64,000 nucleotides of DNA, taken from the NCBI GenBank assembly GCA_037974665.1, contig CM075772.1, positions 36,433,052 through 36,497,051 of the forward strand, read 5' to 3'. How positions within the stretch are numbered: position 1 is the stretch's first letter; every line of letters begins with the position of its first letter. The position numbers were made by a program, and so were the translations under genes. The notes below the pieces were generated by a model. It worked only from the letters and a program-made list of their open reading frames with translations. It had not been told where the DNA came from and did no database searches. This document shows positions 50,573 through 63,864 of this stretch, in pieces. Source of the DNA: Ehretia macrophylla (taxonomy: Eukaryota > Streptophyta > Magnoliopsida > Boraginales > Ehretiaceae).

Positions 50573-53166
50573 TTTGATACCCCGAACCTGGCATGTATTT
50601 AATAGCATTTAAAGTTCATTTAAATTGCATTTTATTGACTTTTCACCTTCTTTGACCAAACTAGTTGACTTTTCATCTACAATGACCAACTAGGACAAGG
50701 TGGGAATTTTTGAAATGTTTAATAAATGGCAACTTGGGATTAGAAATTAAAAAAAAATGCAATGTTAAGTTAGTCAAATTTTGGGTCAACTTTAGAATTA
50801 ATTCTGAACCAATTGGGGAAGAGTTAGGTAGCATATTATATATGGTTGGAAAGCTCTATGAGTCTAGTTTCTGAGGCTTCAAACCGTTCGTGAATTGGAG
50901 TTTTCTAGAAGAAGTTATGGCCATTTTCGTAAGGTCGCGCATAGTTGTTTTGGTTTAGCGGGTTGACCGAAGCTTTGACCATTTGCCATCTTTTATTTAA
51001 GTATGAAATATGAAACAAAAGAGAAAAATTACGAAATAAAGAAGGCCATGGCTAAAACCATGGAGGAAAAAGAAAAAAAAAAATATTTCAACTTCAAACT
51101 TCAATTTCTTCGCGAGAGCTTGTGCAGGGTGGTTTTCGAGGCATCCAGCGTGGTTTTCCTAGCGTCTAGGAGTGTCTAAGGTGAGGGTTTCATCGTTATT
51201 TGCGCATTTGAAAATGTTAAACATAAACTTTAATTTTTGTGATTTAACCGTAGGTTGTTATTTTGTCTATTTCATTGCTTAAAGAATGTTCTCTAGCAAT
51301 TGTAGAACGTGTATTTATAGATTTTTAACATTTTCTGCGGTTGAATATCGAATTGGAAATATAAATTGTGTAATGAATAGTAAATAATGAATAGTAAACC
51401 CCCGTTTCGATGAAGTTGCACTGTTATGCTTTCTGTTGATGTGAAAAGGTGCTAGGTATGCTAGAATGTCTAAATGCATGGTTTGTTTAGGTTGCGTAAT
51501 GGAAAAAATGAGAAAAATGCCTTGGTGAAAGTCGGGGTCGTTTAGGTCGAGTTTAGCGTTTTCTCGTTTTGCATGATGGCATTGTTTCGGGAGGCCATGG
51601 AAGCACTTTTGGTGCGATTATGGCATTGGTTGGGTGTTTGGTTAGTATAGTTGTAGTTCAAACGAGCAAAGGGGGAAATCGGGACTTTGCATGAATTCTA
51701 GGGTAAAGTAGGGTTTCGGGGTCTTTAAACGTGCCTTATGGTAACCTAGGAGGATTGGTGAAGTCGGTTTTCAAAGCTCATGGCTCGTTTGAAAGTAGTA
51801 GCGTTTGAAAGTTGGGGTCATTTTTGGAATTTTGTGTGTTTTCATAGTATATTGTCTATAGAATGCTTATAATGCCTATAGAATACTTGTTATTGCTTGA
51901 TAATGTTAGTTGGTGTTGTTCTTGTTGCTTGTTTGATTGTAAATGCTTGTTAATGCTTATTACGTTTGTTAGAGTTGATTATTGATTGAAATGTTTAACA
52001 ATTGTTGAATAATGCTTGATATCTCGGTTATCTCCTCTATTTGTGTTGTTGTGCTATCGCTCGTTTATTGCCTTGTATCGAGTCTTACATTGCATAGTGT
52101 CCAGCGCGTGAGTGATGGGCCTCTCTTTGTAGCCTCGGGTTGCCAGTGTTGGTTGCTCTAGCTCCGTGGCTATTCCCTTTTCTCGCTTGGGTTGCCTCAC
52201 AGGGAGATTTGGGTCGTAGAATTGATGGTTACTCCCGGGGTATTCCAAACTGGTGTTACAAGGTGGTTGCGCGCTTATTGTCATCGTTGTCAACATCAAG
52301 CTCGAGATTGATGTATCGCTCGTCAAATGGTATATTGCTCGTAAGAGTGAACCATAGCCTTTAGAGTGTGGTATAGCTTTAAATAGTTGTGTCAATGCTT
52401 TCTTGAATGTTTGATATATTGTCATTTGTATTGAATGCTTTCTTATTAATTTTATTGCTTAGCTGTGTCTATTTCCATTGCACGACTTTCTTTCTCTCCA
52501 ACTCGATATCTGTCTCGCCCTCACTGAGTATACATGTTGTGTATACTCACTCCTCACCACCACATTTCAGGAAATGTCATGTTAGCTGGAAAGTTTGTGA
52601 TTTCGTGAAAGTGCGTGCCTAAAGAGTTGTCTTGCGTGCCTATGTGGCTTGAGTGTCGAAGTTGTAGAGATATATGCTTTCATATGTTGTATGTATTTAT
52701 TGTTAAAAGAAATGTAATCTAAATTAGCTAAATAGTTGAGGTAAATCGATAAGCTAGTTATGTAATCAGTTAGCATAGCTTAACTTCAATGCATGTTTGT
52801 AATGTCCCAAGGAAAAGAATTACAATGGCATGATAGTTTATTTTATGCAGTAGCTTAGTATGGTTTAATTGTCTAGTTTGAATGTACTTGTCAAAAATGA
52901 AAAGAGATAGGTTAGCTTTTAAATTGGAAATGTATGTATACTTGCTGAGTTTAATTGTTGAGAACTGAGGCTCGGATGGCCTTGAGGTAGTTTGTATGGT
53001 TGGACACAATGTTGGTCCACTTATATGCTATCGCAGGTTTTACATTTCGCCTAGAAACAGGGGAGACTCCGTCCGTTTTCCCTGAAAATTATTCCGGGGT
53101 TTGGTTTGGGTTGTGATTAGATCGATTGATAGAACCACCGGTCTCGAGAGGGATCGGGGTGTTACA
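50573..53166 (+). repeat. element E 5' LTR
   Basis: This 2594-bp LTR ends in GGGATCGGGGTGTTACA. It shares its second half with the C and F/G types, including AAGGCTCGGATGGCCTTGAGG-like and GGGGAGACTCCGTCCG motifs, while its first third differs. Confidence 0.9.
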
Positions 53167-53168
53167 GG

Positions 53169-53180
53169 TGGTATCAGAGC
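53169..53180 (+). promoter_or_regulatory. primer binding site (tRNA-iMet) of element E
   Basis: TGGTATCAGAGC lies two bases after the 5' LTR. Confidence 0.92.
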
Positions 53181-55010
53181 TTGTCTAGCTCATAAGCCAG
53201 GACAGGGTCCTCGGTCTGGTGGGTAGTGACCCTTGAATGTGTGCTTGTTAAGTGTGTCTTGAAAGTGTATGCTTGTAAGTGAGATTGTGTGTCTTGACTT
53301 GAAAGTACGCACCTATGTGATATAGTTATGTGTTATGTGTTAAATGTTTCTCAAGTAAAGTGAAGTGTCTAGTTGTGCATTGAATTGACCTATCGAATTG
53401 ACCTCGTGAATTGAATTGACCTCGTGAATTGTTATTTGCTTGAAGTATTACTTGTAATATGTGTATTGAAATGTCTTGAATTAGCTATGCCGTGATTTGA
53501 ATTGATTATGTTGTGCTTGACTTGATTGTCATACTTGAGTAACTTTGTTGAATAAACTGTTTCGTAAACTTGCTTGCATAATAGTTTAAGACATGTGTAT
53601 AACTGTGATATATTGGCATTCATACATGTCCTATGGAAATGGTAAGTAAGTCCTCTTCCTCCCCTGAAGAAGTGGTTCACAGCTGGCCTTCCAAGGTGTA
53701 TGGATTGGCAGGAAATGAATGGCATTTAATTAGCCTTTATTTGGGAGTTGGTGTTTGCTTTTGGAGCTCGGTTATTGGCGAATCTCTAGGGTCCTCTTAT
53801 GTGCTTAATAGCTGTGAAAGAGTAGTTTTCTTTTAAGGTTGTATTTGGCTGTTCTTTGGAGAGCATTCTTTGGTTTTCTTATTGGGTATTCTTCGGAATC
53901 TTTTGTTGGCACTTCTCGGTGGACTTGGCTATTGGGATCGCAATCGGACTTACTGTATGGTATTATCTATGGCATATGTGTCTCGGTCTTTATTGGTATG
54001 ATACTGGCATTCCTGATTGGAAATTCTTCAATGGTATTTTATGGAATTCTCAGTGGCCAATTATTTAGTATTTACTTATTGAGCAAACTTGGCTACTTTC
54101 TTATTGGAGCATTGTTTTGGATATCTTTTTCAGTGTTCCTCAGTAGGTTTGGTATTTGGAGTTCCTATCAGACTTATTGTATAATACTACTTATGGTATT
54201 CTTTGAAATTCTTATTGGGCATTCTATTGGTATTTTCCTTATTAGCAAGGTTGCATGAAGTTCTCACTTGGCAAACAGTGAAGAGGCCTCAGAGTTTGGT
54301 TTCGGTATATTGTTCACCAGTTCGGTGTTTATCCTTGGAGTTTTCATCCATCTGGGAAGCTATGTTTGTTATTCATCTTGATTGTCTTATTGTGCACATT
54401 ATCTCTTCTCTACTATTCCTTAGACCTTCTTCTCAGCATTTGATAGTGATACTCGGAATCTAATTGGTTGTCCTATGGGGTTATTGTTTGGAAGGCTTCT
54501 TTGGAACTTTTGAAGTATATTTGATTGGGTTTCTTAGTATTTTCTCCAGCACTCTTAACAGGGAATTCTTCTACGAAATTCATGACCAACGGGGTAATTC
54601 TTTGGACCTCTAGATTGAACCTTTGATTGGGCCTTTATTTGGCTTTTGCTTGGGGATTCTCGGGCAGTAAAAGTTAGACTTCTATTGGAGATTCGTGCGT
54701 GGGGTATTCTTCTTGTCGTTATTGTGTGGTATTAATGACATCTACAGTATCTTTGCTTTAGTCTTTATTGGTATTATCTCGGCGCTTTTGGTTGGAATTT
54801 TATTCTTTTTCAGTATTCGTGTCAACGGGATTCTTGTGCGGTATCTACATTTGAGCCTTTATTCGGCATTACTACTTGGAATTTCTTCTTAAACTTCCCT
54901 ATTGGTTATCTTGATTAATATACTTGCTCAGCAACTAAAGAAGATTAGTCAGAGTTGGATTTCAGTGGATGCAGAGTTCTATTGGAAGAAGAATTGCGAG
55001 GACACAATTG
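53181..55010 (+). other. interior of element E: T-rich degenerate repeats with broken hydrophobic frames
   Basis: This is collinear with the interior of C. An ATG-led frame at 53633-53836 and a hydrophobic frame at 53839-54258 (139 codons) together cover the 194-codon frame of C, separated by a frame change and stop. Further hydrophobic frames (54203-54463, 54695-54892) repeat the same style in other registers (FALVFIGIISALLVGILF). No retroviral enzyme motif is seen. The frame is not conserved between copies, which argues against a selected protein. Confidence 0.75.
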
Positions 55011-55027
55011 TTTTAAGGGGGGAAGGA
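55011..55027 (+). promoter_or_regulatory. polypurine tract of element E
   Basis: TTTTAAGGGGGGAAGGA directly precedes the 3' LTR. The bases before it (AAGAATTGCG.GGAC.CAATT) resemble the chromovirus B tail. Confidence 0.85.
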
Positions 55028-57615
55028 TGTGATACCCCGAACCTTGCATATATTTAATAGCATTTAAAGTTCATTTAAATTGCATTTTATTGACCTTTAA
55101 CATTCTTTGACCAAACTATTTGACTTTTCATCTACATTGACCAACTAGGACAAGGTGAAAATTTTTGAAATGTTTAATAAAGGGCAAACTAGGGATTAGA
55201 AATAAAAAAATGCAATGTTAAGTTATTCAAATTTTGGGTCAACTTTGGAATTAAATCTGAACCAATTGGGGAAGAGTTAGGTAGCAAATTATATATGGTT
55301 GGAAAGCTCTATGAGTCTAGTTTCTGAGGCTTCAAACCGTTCGTGAATTGGAGTTTTCTAGAAGAAGTTATGGCCGTTTTCGTAAGGTCGCGCATAGCTG
55401 TTTTGGTTTAGCGGGTTGACCGAAGCTTTGACCATTTGTCATCTTTTATTTAAGTATGAAATACGAAACAAAAGAGCAAAATCAGGAAATAAAGAAGGCC
55501 ATGGCTGAAACCATGGAGGAAAAAGAAAAAAAATATATTTCAACTTCAAACTTCAATTTCTTCGCTAGAGCTTGTGCGAGGTGGTTTCCGAGGCATCCAG
55601 TGTGGTTTTCCTAGCGTCTAGGAGCGTCTAAGGTGAGGGTTTCATCGTTATTTGCGCATTTGAAAATGTTGAACATAAACTTTAATTTTTGTGATTTAAC
55701 CGTAGGTTGTTATTTTGTCTGTTTCATTGCTTAAAGAATGTTCTCTAGCAATTGTAGAACGTGTATTTATAGCTTTTTAACATTTTCTATGGTTGAATAT
55801 CGAATTTGAAATATAAATTGTGTAATGAATAGTAAATAGTGAATAGTAAACCCCCGTTTCGATGAAGTTGCGCTGTTATGCTTTCTGTTGATGTGAAAAG
55901 GTGCTAGGTATGCTAGAATGTCTAAATGCATGGTTTGTGTAGGTTGCGTAATGGAAAAAATGAGAAAAACGCCTTGGTGAAAGTCGGGGTCGTTTAGGTC
56001 GAGTTTAGCGTTTTCTCATTTTGAGTGATGGCATTGTTTTGGGAGGCCATGGAAGCACTTTTGGTGTGATTATGGCATTGGTTGGGTGTTTGGTTAGTAT
56101 AGTTGTAGTTCAAATGAGCAAAGGGAGAAATCGGGACATTGAGTGAATTCTAGGGTAAAGTAGGGTTTCGAGGTCTTTAGACGTGCCTTATGGTGACCTA
56201 GGAAGATTGGTAAAGTCGGTTTCCAAAGCTCGTGGCTCGTTTGAAAGTAGTAGCGTTTGAAAGTTGAGGTCATATTTGGTATTTTGTGGGTATTCATAGT
56301 ATATTGCCTAAGAATGCTTATAATTCCTATAGAATACTAGTTATTGCTTGATAATGTTAGTTGGTGTTGTTCTTGTTGCTTGTTTGATTGTAAATGCTTG
56401 TTAATGCTTATTACGCTTGTTAGAATTGATTATTGATTGAAATGTTTAACAATTGTTGAATAATGCTTGATATCTCGTTTATCTCCTCTATCTGTGTTGT
56501 TGTACTATCGCTCGTTTATTACCTTGTATCGAGTCTTACATTGCATAGTGTCCAGCGCGTGAGTGATGGGCCTCTCTGGGTAGCCTCGGGTTGCCAGTGT
56601 TGGTTGCTCTAGCTCCGTGGCTATTCCCTTTTCTCACTTGGGTTGCCTCCCAAGGAGATTTGGGTCGTAGAATTGATGGTTACTCCCAGGGTATTCCAAA
56701 CTGGTGTTATAAGGTGGTTGCGCGCTTATTGTCATCGTTGTCAACATCAAGCTCGAGATTGATGTATCGCTCATGAAATGGTTTATTGCTCGTAAGAGTG
56801 AACCATAGCCTTCAGAGTGTGGTATAGCTTTGAATGGCTATGTTAATGCTTTCTTGAATGTTTAATATATTGTCGTTTGTATTGAATGCTTTCTTATTGA
56901 TTTTATTGCTTAGTTGTGTCTATTTGCATTGCACGATTCTTTCTCTCCAACTCGATATCTGTCTCGCCCTCACTGAGTATACGTGTTGTGTATACTCACT
57001 CCTCACCACCACATTTCAAGAAATGTCATGTTAGTTGGAAAGTTCGTGATTTCGTGAAAGTTCGTGCCTGAAGAGTTGTCTTGCGTGCCTATGTGGCTTG
57101 AGTGTCGAAGTTGTAAAGATATATGATTTCATATGTTATATGTATTTATTGTTAAAAGAAATGTAATCTGAATTAGCTAAATAGTTGAGGTAAATCGATA
57201 AGCTAGTTATGTAATCAGTTAGCATAGCTTAACTTCAATGCATGTTTGTAATGTCCCAAGGAAAAGAATTAGAATGGCATGATAGTTTATTTTATGCAGT
57301 AGCTTAGTATGGTTTAATTGTCTAGTTTGAATGTACTTGTCAAAAATGAAAAGAGATAGGTTAGCTTTTAAATTGGAAATGTATGTATACTTGCTAAGTT
57401 TAATTGTTGAGAACCGAGGCTCGGATGGCCTTGAGGTAGTTTGTATGGTTGGACACGGTGTTGGTCCACTTATATGCTGTCGCAGGTTTTACATTTCGCC
57501 TAGAAACAGGGGAGACTCCGTTCATTTTCCCTAAAAATTATGCAGGGGTTTGGTTTGGGTTGTGATTAGATCGATTAATAGAACCTCCGGTCTCCTGAGG
57601 GATCGGGGTGTTACA
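55028..57615 (+). repeat. element E 3' LTR
   Basis: This 2588-bp LTR runs from TGTGATACCCCGAACC to GGGATCGGGGTGTTACA. It is six bases shorter than the 5' copy through small indels. Confidence 0.9.
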
Positions 57616-57709
57616 GTCTTTCCCTAAAAATTTTGCCCCGGTTTGGAATTGGGTTGCGATTAGATTGATTGATAGATCTCCCATTCTCGAGAGGGATCGG
57701 GGTGTTACA
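57616..57709 (+). repeat. element F 5' LTR, second segment (after E)
   Basis: The F LTR resumes with GTCTTTCCCTAAAAATTTTGCC, which includes the right TSD copy of E at 57616-57620, and ends in GGTGTTACA. It corresponds to 61886-61979 in the G LTR. Confidence 0.88.
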
Positions 57710-57711
57710 AG

Positions 57712-57723
57712 TGGTATCAGAGC
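57712..57723 (+). promoter_or_regulatory. primer binding site (tRNA-iMet) of element F
   Basis: TGGTATCAGAGC lies two bases after the LTR end. Confidence 0.9.
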
Positions 57724-59135
57724 TTGTTTAACTCATAAGACGGGATAGGGTCCTCGGTCTGGTGGGTAGTAATCCTTGAATGTGTGCTTGCTAAGTGTGT
57801 CTTGAAAGTGTGTGCCTGTATGTGAAATTGTGTGTCTTAACTTGAATGTATGCACCTATGTGATATAGTTATGTGTTATGTGTTAAATGTTTCTCAAGTA
57901 AAGTGAAGTGTCTAGTTGTGTATTAAATTGACCTATCGAATTGGCATCGTGAATCGAATTGATCTCGTGAATTGTTATTTGCTTGGAGTATTGCTTGTAA
58001 TGAGTCTATTGGAATGCCTTGAATTGGTTGTGCCGTGATTTGAATTGATTATGTTGTGCTTGACTTGATTTTCGTGCTTGAGTGACTTTGTTGAATAAAC
58101 TGTTTTATAAACTATTTTACAAACATGCTTGCATAATAGTTTAAGGCATGTATGTATAAATGTGATATCTTGGCATTCATACATGTCCTATTGAAATGGT
58201 AAGAAAGACTTATTCCTCCCCTGAAGAGAAGTGGTTAGTAGCAAGCCCTCCAAGTTATATGGACTGACGGGAATGAACAGTATTTGACTAGCCTTTATTT
58301 GGGAGTTGGTGTTTACTTTTGGAGCTCGGTTATTGGCGCATCTCTAAGGTCCTCCTCTGTGCTTAACAGTTGAGAAAGAGTAGTTTTCTTTTGGGGTTCT
58401 ATTTGGTTGATCTCTGGAGCATTCTTTGGTTTTCCTATTGGGTACTCTTTGGAACTTCTGTTGGCACTTCTTGGTAGACTTGGCTATTGGGGTTTCAATC
58501 GGACTTACTGCATGGTATTATCTATGGCATATGTGTCTTAGTCTTTATTGGTGTGTTTCTGGCACCCTTATTGGAAATTCTTCAATGGCATTCTATAGAA
58601 TTCTTAGTGGTCATTTATCTAGTACTTACTTATTGGGCAACTCTTGTTACTTCTTATTAGAGCATTGTATCGGGTATTTCTTTTGGTATTCCTCAGTAGG
58701 TTTGGTATATGGAATTCCTATATGACTTGTTGTACAATATTACTTACAGCACTCTTTGGAATTCTTATTGGGCATTCTACTAGTATTTTCCTTATTAGCA
58801 CTTATTGGAAGTCATACACTTGGAATCCTGTTCGGACTTGTTACTTCACATTGTTTACGGTTAGCTATGGAATACTTTGGGTTTTCTTGGTGGTAAAAAA
58901 GAAAAAATTTTGCACTGGGCAAATGGTGATGAAGCCTCGGAGATTGATCTTTTTCATGCTGTATCTTCTCGAGCTTCTCCTTCGGCCTTTTCACTCAGGG
59001 GAATTTATACTTGCTGTTTTACTAAGATGTTACGGTAGGGACTCAGTGATTGGAGGATTTCATTTAGAGATTGGCCTTTGGTATTCTTCTCTATATTCTT
59101 TTATATAACTTACAGTTAGGTCTACTTACGGTAAT
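57724..59135 (+). other. interior of element F, 5' part, cut by element G
   Basis: The sequence is collinear with the interiors of C, E and G but shorter, and it has no purine tract before the next LTR. Hydrophobic frames at 58426-58725 and 58644-59108 are shifted pieces of the repeat type seen in C. The last 450 bases or so expected of this interior are absent here, consistent with G having inserted at 59135. Confidence 0.75.
59131..59135. repeat. predicted target-site duplication of element G (left copy)
   Basis: GTAAT lies just before the G 5' LTR. The right copy would be outside the window, so this is a prediction. Confidence 0.5.
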
Positions 59136-61979
59136 TATGATAACCCGAACCCGGCATGCATTTAATGGCATTTGACTGCATTTAATTAAGTGTTTAATTA
59201 GTTAATCATCCATTTTGCACTAATTTGATATTTCTTTTAAACGCATTCAATAATTTTTATATTGATTAATTAAAATATTATCATCTATTTTTATTATTTA
59301 TAGAAATTGGATTTACTTTCTTGTATTTAATTAAGTGTCATCTTAAATGTTAGTGTTTAATTGCATTTGATTACGTGTTTATATTAACTTGTTCATTTAT
59401 ACCTTAACATTAATTTCATAATTCTTTGAAATATTATAGAAATAGTTAAATTAATTATTTTTAAATGAATATTGATTATTTTGATTGTTTTGATTATTTT
59501 AATAATCGGTTTTAATTCTCTTGCATTAAAATTACTCGATTTTCAATTAAATGAGAAAAGTAACTCCAAACCGGAGTGAATTTTAAACTATTCTACTATT
59601 CTACTTTTCAAAAATTATAGTTTTATATTATTGTACATCATTTGATTAGTGATCGTTTATTGACCGTTCGATCGTAGTATTTCAAAAATGAGAGTTAGAT
59701 AAATATTTTTCGAATGTCGTGAATAATATTTTTAGTTTAATTTAGCTAGTTTTAGTTATTTTCCATCTATTTGCATTGTTTTAACTTGAATTAGATTAAA
59801 TGGCATCAAAATAAGCTTATTTGACCAATTTTAACTTAAGCTTGACTTTACAAAATGACCAAAATGCCCTTGAGCCTTTGTCATCTTTTTAAATAAATAA
59901 AACAAGGCAAAATTGACTTCAAAACAAATTGCAAAATCCCCCCAATGTCCTCCCGATGGGCGAAACTCTCCAAGAGAAAAAGAAAGATTTTTGCTTCAAT
60001 TTTCTTCTACAATCATGCATGGAATTACTCGGGGATCGTGGCTCGGGTCCTTGCGGGTTTTGGTCTTCAATCTCTGTGAGGGTTTTCACGCTTTTGTGCA
60101 TAATAAATGAAATTTGATTTTTGATACAAATTTTTAGATTTGATATATAATGTGTTATAATGCCTATAATTGCTTGATATAGCTTCCTTTGAGTTCGTAG
60201 AGCATTGTTTGATAGTTATTTAGCAATTTTTACGGCTGAAATTGCGTATTTGAAATTGGGGAAGAATGTGAATAGTGATTTTGAATAGTAAAACCCTAGA
60301 ATTTCATATTTCTGATCCGAATTGCGATTTCTTGATTTGGATAGGTGCCATTGATGATAGAAAGATAAAATGTGTAATAAAAACGGACCGGCCTTTGTTA
60401 AAATTAGAAATTAGTCAAAGAAACGAAAAGCGGCTGTTTGACCAAAGGTTGACCGTGCTCGAATTGAGTTGGGGGTTTTGCTATTGAGGTCATGGAAGCA
60501 CTTTTAGCGTTGTTGTGGCGTTGATTGAGCGACCGACTAGCATAGCTGTAGTTCAAACGTAGTAGGTGGACTTTCGGGCTTTGGTTGGGAAAATGAAGTT
60601 TAGTGACATAGAAATGTGCCTTGTAGTGCCTAAGTGAATGTAATGAAATCGGTTTCCTAATCCCGTAGCTCATTTGCTTGTAATTGCCTTTGGAAGTTAG
60701 GGATTGAACAATGATATTTGACGTTTTCGTGTCTGAAGTGCTATTACGTGTCTAGTTGATGTGCTTGTTGAAGTTAATGATAACTATGCTTGAAAAGTTA
60801 TTTGATTGCTATTATTGATTATAAATACTTGTTATCTCGTTTATCGTTACTAATCTGCACTTTCGTGCTATCGCTCGTTTATTGCTTGTATCTCGTATTG
60901 CATTGCATAGTGTCAGGCGCGTGAGTGATGGGCCTCTCTGGGTAGTCTCGGGCTGCCAGGGTTGGTTGCTCTAGCTCCGTGTCCTATTCCCATTCTCGCT
61001 AGGGGTGCCGCCCTGGGAGATTTGGGTCGTAGATGTGTCGGGGTACATCCGGAGTACACCCAATGGAAGTTATAAGGTGGTTGCGCGCTTATTGACATCG
61101 TTGTCAACATCAAGCTCGAGATTGATGTATTGCTTATGAAGTGGTACATTGCTCGTATGAGTGAACCATGACGTTCAAAGTGTGGTATAGCTTTGAATGG
61201 TTGTGTTAATGCTTTCTTTATTTGTTTATTGTATTGTTATTTATATTGATTGTTGTTCTTATTGGATATATGGTTTAACTGTCTTATTTGCATTGCATGA
61301 TTTTCTCTCTCTCTACCTAGATAATTGTCTCGCCCTCACTGAGTATACGTGTTGTGTATACTCACTCCTCACCACCACATTTCGGGAAATGCCATGTTAG
61401 CTGGAAAGGTCGTGATTATGTAAAAGTTCGTGCTTGAAGAATTGTCTTGCGTGCTATGTGGCTTGAGTTGTCAAAGATGCAAAGATGTATGTTTCATGTG
61501 TTGTTTGTATTTAATGTCAAAAAGGAATGTAATTTAAGTTTTACTAGATTATTGAAGTGGTATGATAAGCTAGTTTATGTATCTAGATAGTATAGTTTAA
61601 CTTCAATGCATGTTTGTAATGTCCAAAAGAAAAGAGTTAGAATGGTATGATAGTCTATTTTATGCAATAAGTTAGTATAGTTTAGTTGCCAAGCATGACT
61701 GTACTTGTCAAAGATAAGAAGAGATAGGTTAGCATCTAAACTGGAAATGAATATTTACTTGTGTTCGCTTGTTGAGAACAAGGCTCGGATGGCCTTGAGG
61801 TGTTTGTATGGTTGGACACGGTGTTGGTCCACTTATATGCTATTGTAGGTTTTGCATTTTGCCTAGAAACAGGGGAGACTCCGTCCGTCTTTTCCTAAAA
61901 TTTTGCCCATGTTTGGAATTGGGTTGTGAGTAGATTGATTGATAGAACTCCAGGTCTCGAGAGGGATGGGGGTGTTACA
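59136..61979 (+). repeat. element G 5' LTR
   Basis: This 2844-bp LTR is the longest LTR type in the window. Its first 340 bases are AT-rich with repeated TTTAATTAAGTG words, and it ends GGGGGTGTTACA. It is the reference copy for the truncated F LTR. Confidence 0.9.
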
Positions 61980-61981
61980 GG

Positions 61982-61993
61982 TGGTATCAGAGC
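61982..61993 (+). promoter_or_regulatory. primer binding site (tRNA-iMet) of element G
   Basis: TGGTATCAGAGC lies two bases after the LTR end. Confidence 0.92.
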
Positions 61994-63847
61994 TTGTTTA
62001 GCTCATAAGCCAGGACAGGGTCCTCGGTCTGGTAGGTAGTGATCCTTGAATGTGTGCTTGTTAAGTGTGTCTTGAAAGTGTATGCTTGTATGTGAGATTG
62101 TGTTTCTTGACTTGAATGTATGTACCTATATGATATAGTTATGTGTTATGTGTTAAATGTTTCTCAAGTAAAGTGAAGTCTCTAGTTGTGCATTGAACTG
62201 ACCTATTGAATTGGCATCGTGAATCGAATCGACCACGTGAATTGTTATTTACTTGGAGTATTGCTTGTAATGTGTGTATTGGAATGTCTTGAATTGGTTG
62301 TGCCGTGATTTGAATTGATTATGTTGTGCTTGACTTGACTGTCGTGCTTGAGTGACTTTGTTGAATAAACTGTTTTACAAACATGCTTGCGTAATGGATT
62401 AAAGCATATATGTATAAATGTGATATATTAGCATTCATACATGTCCTATTGAAATGGTGAGAAAGACTTCTTCCTTCCTCTGAAGAGAAGTGGTTAGTAG
62501 CAGGCCCTTCAAGTTATATGGATTGACGGGAATGAGCAGTATTTGACTAGCCTTTATTTGGGAGTTGGTGTTTGCTTTTGGAGCTCGGTTATTGGCGAAT
62601 CTCTAAGGTCCTCCTTTGTGCTTAATAGTTGTGAAAGAGTAGCTTTCTTTTGGGGTTCTATTTGGTTGTTCTCTGGAGCATTCTTTGGTTTTCTTATTGG
62701 GTATTCTTTGGAAACTTTTGTTGGCACTTCTCGATAGACTTGGCTATTCGGATCTCAATCGGACTTACTGCACGGTATTGTCTATGGTGTATGTACCTCG
62801 ATCTTTATTGGTGTTTTACTGGCATCCCTGATTGGAATTCTTTAATGGCTTTCTCTAGAATTCATAGTGGCCATTTATCTAGTACTTATTTATTGCGCAA
62901 TCCTTGGTACTTTCTTACTGGAGCATTGTTTCAGGTATTTTCTTTAGTGTTCCTCAGTACGTTTGGTATTTGGAATTCCTATCATGCTTATTGTATAGTA
63001 CTACTTACAGTATTCTTTGGAATTCTTAGTGGGCATTCTACTAATATTTTCCTTAATGGGACTTATTGGAAGTTTTACACTTGGAATCTTGTTCAGACTT
63101 ATTATCTCATATTGCTTACGGTATGCTGTGGAATACTTTGGGCTTTCTTGGTGGTAAGTTGTATAAAGTTCTCACTTGGCAAATAGTGAAGAGGCCTCAG
63201 AGTTTGGTTTTGTATATTGTGCACCAACTCGGTATTTTTCCTTAGGGTTTTCGTCTAGCTGGGAAACTATATTTGTTATTCAACTTGATTGTCTTATTGG
63301 ACACATTATATTTTCTTTGCTATCTTCGTTGACATTCTTCTCAGCATTTGATAGCAGTACTCAGGATCTAATTGGTTATCCAATGGGGTTATTATTTGGA
63401 AGACTTCTCGAGGACTCTTGAAGTATATTTGATTGGGTTTTCTTAGTACTTTCCTCAGCACTATTAACAGGGAATTCTTCTATGAAATTCATGACCAGCG
63501 GGGTCCTTCTTTGGACCTCTGGATGGAACCTTTATTTGAGCTTTTAGTTGGCCTCCTGCTTGGGTATTCTCGAGCGATAATAGTTGAACTTCTACTAGAG
63601 AATCATATGTGGGGTATGCATTCGGTATTCTTCTTATCATTAATATGTGATGTTAATTTTCTCTACAGTATCTTTGCTTCAGTCTTTAGTTGGTATTTTC
63701 TCGGCATTCTTGGTTGGGATTTCTATTCGGGTTTTCCTACGAGCATCCTTATTCACTAACTTGCTCAGCAACCGATGAAGATTAGTCAGAGTTGGGTTTC
63801 AGATGATGCAGAGTTCTATTGGAAGAAGAATTGCAAGGATGCAAATG
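61994..63847 (+). other. interior of element G: T-rich degenerate repeats with hydrophobic frames
   Basis: Hydrophobic frames at 62543-62737, 62650-63186 (178 codons), 63176-63421 and 63433-63759 cover most of the interior in changing registers. They carry the same modules as in C (FGILSGHSTNIFL, SGHLSSTYLL). No gag or pol signature is found. The copy-to-copy frame changes suggest non-coding sequence that keeps its repeat character. Confidence 0.72.
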
Positions 63848-63864
63848 TTTTAAGGGGGGAAGGA
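63848..63864 (+). promoter_or_regulatory. polypurine tract of element G
   Basis: TTTTAAGGGGGGAAGGA lies directly before the 3' LTR. It is identical to the tract of E. Confidence 0.87.

Larger units (their letters stand above)
50573..57615 (+). mobile_element. element E: non-autonomous LTR retrotransposon nested in the F LTR
   Basis: This is a complete plus-strand element of 7043 bp: LTRs of 2594 and 2588 bp, a GTCTT duplication, an iMet primer site, a 1861-bp interior and a purine tract. No gag or pol is present. The 5' LTR begins TTTGATACC where the 3' copy has TGTGATACC, so the terminal TG has mutated to TT. It is inserted in the same orientation into the 5' LTR of F. Confidence 0.92.

Noticed and set aside
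50570-50574. CTTTT as the duplication of element E
   Set aside because: It does not match the bases after the 3' LTR (GTCTT). Moving the start two bases left gives a perfect GTCTT match and a consistent LTR start.
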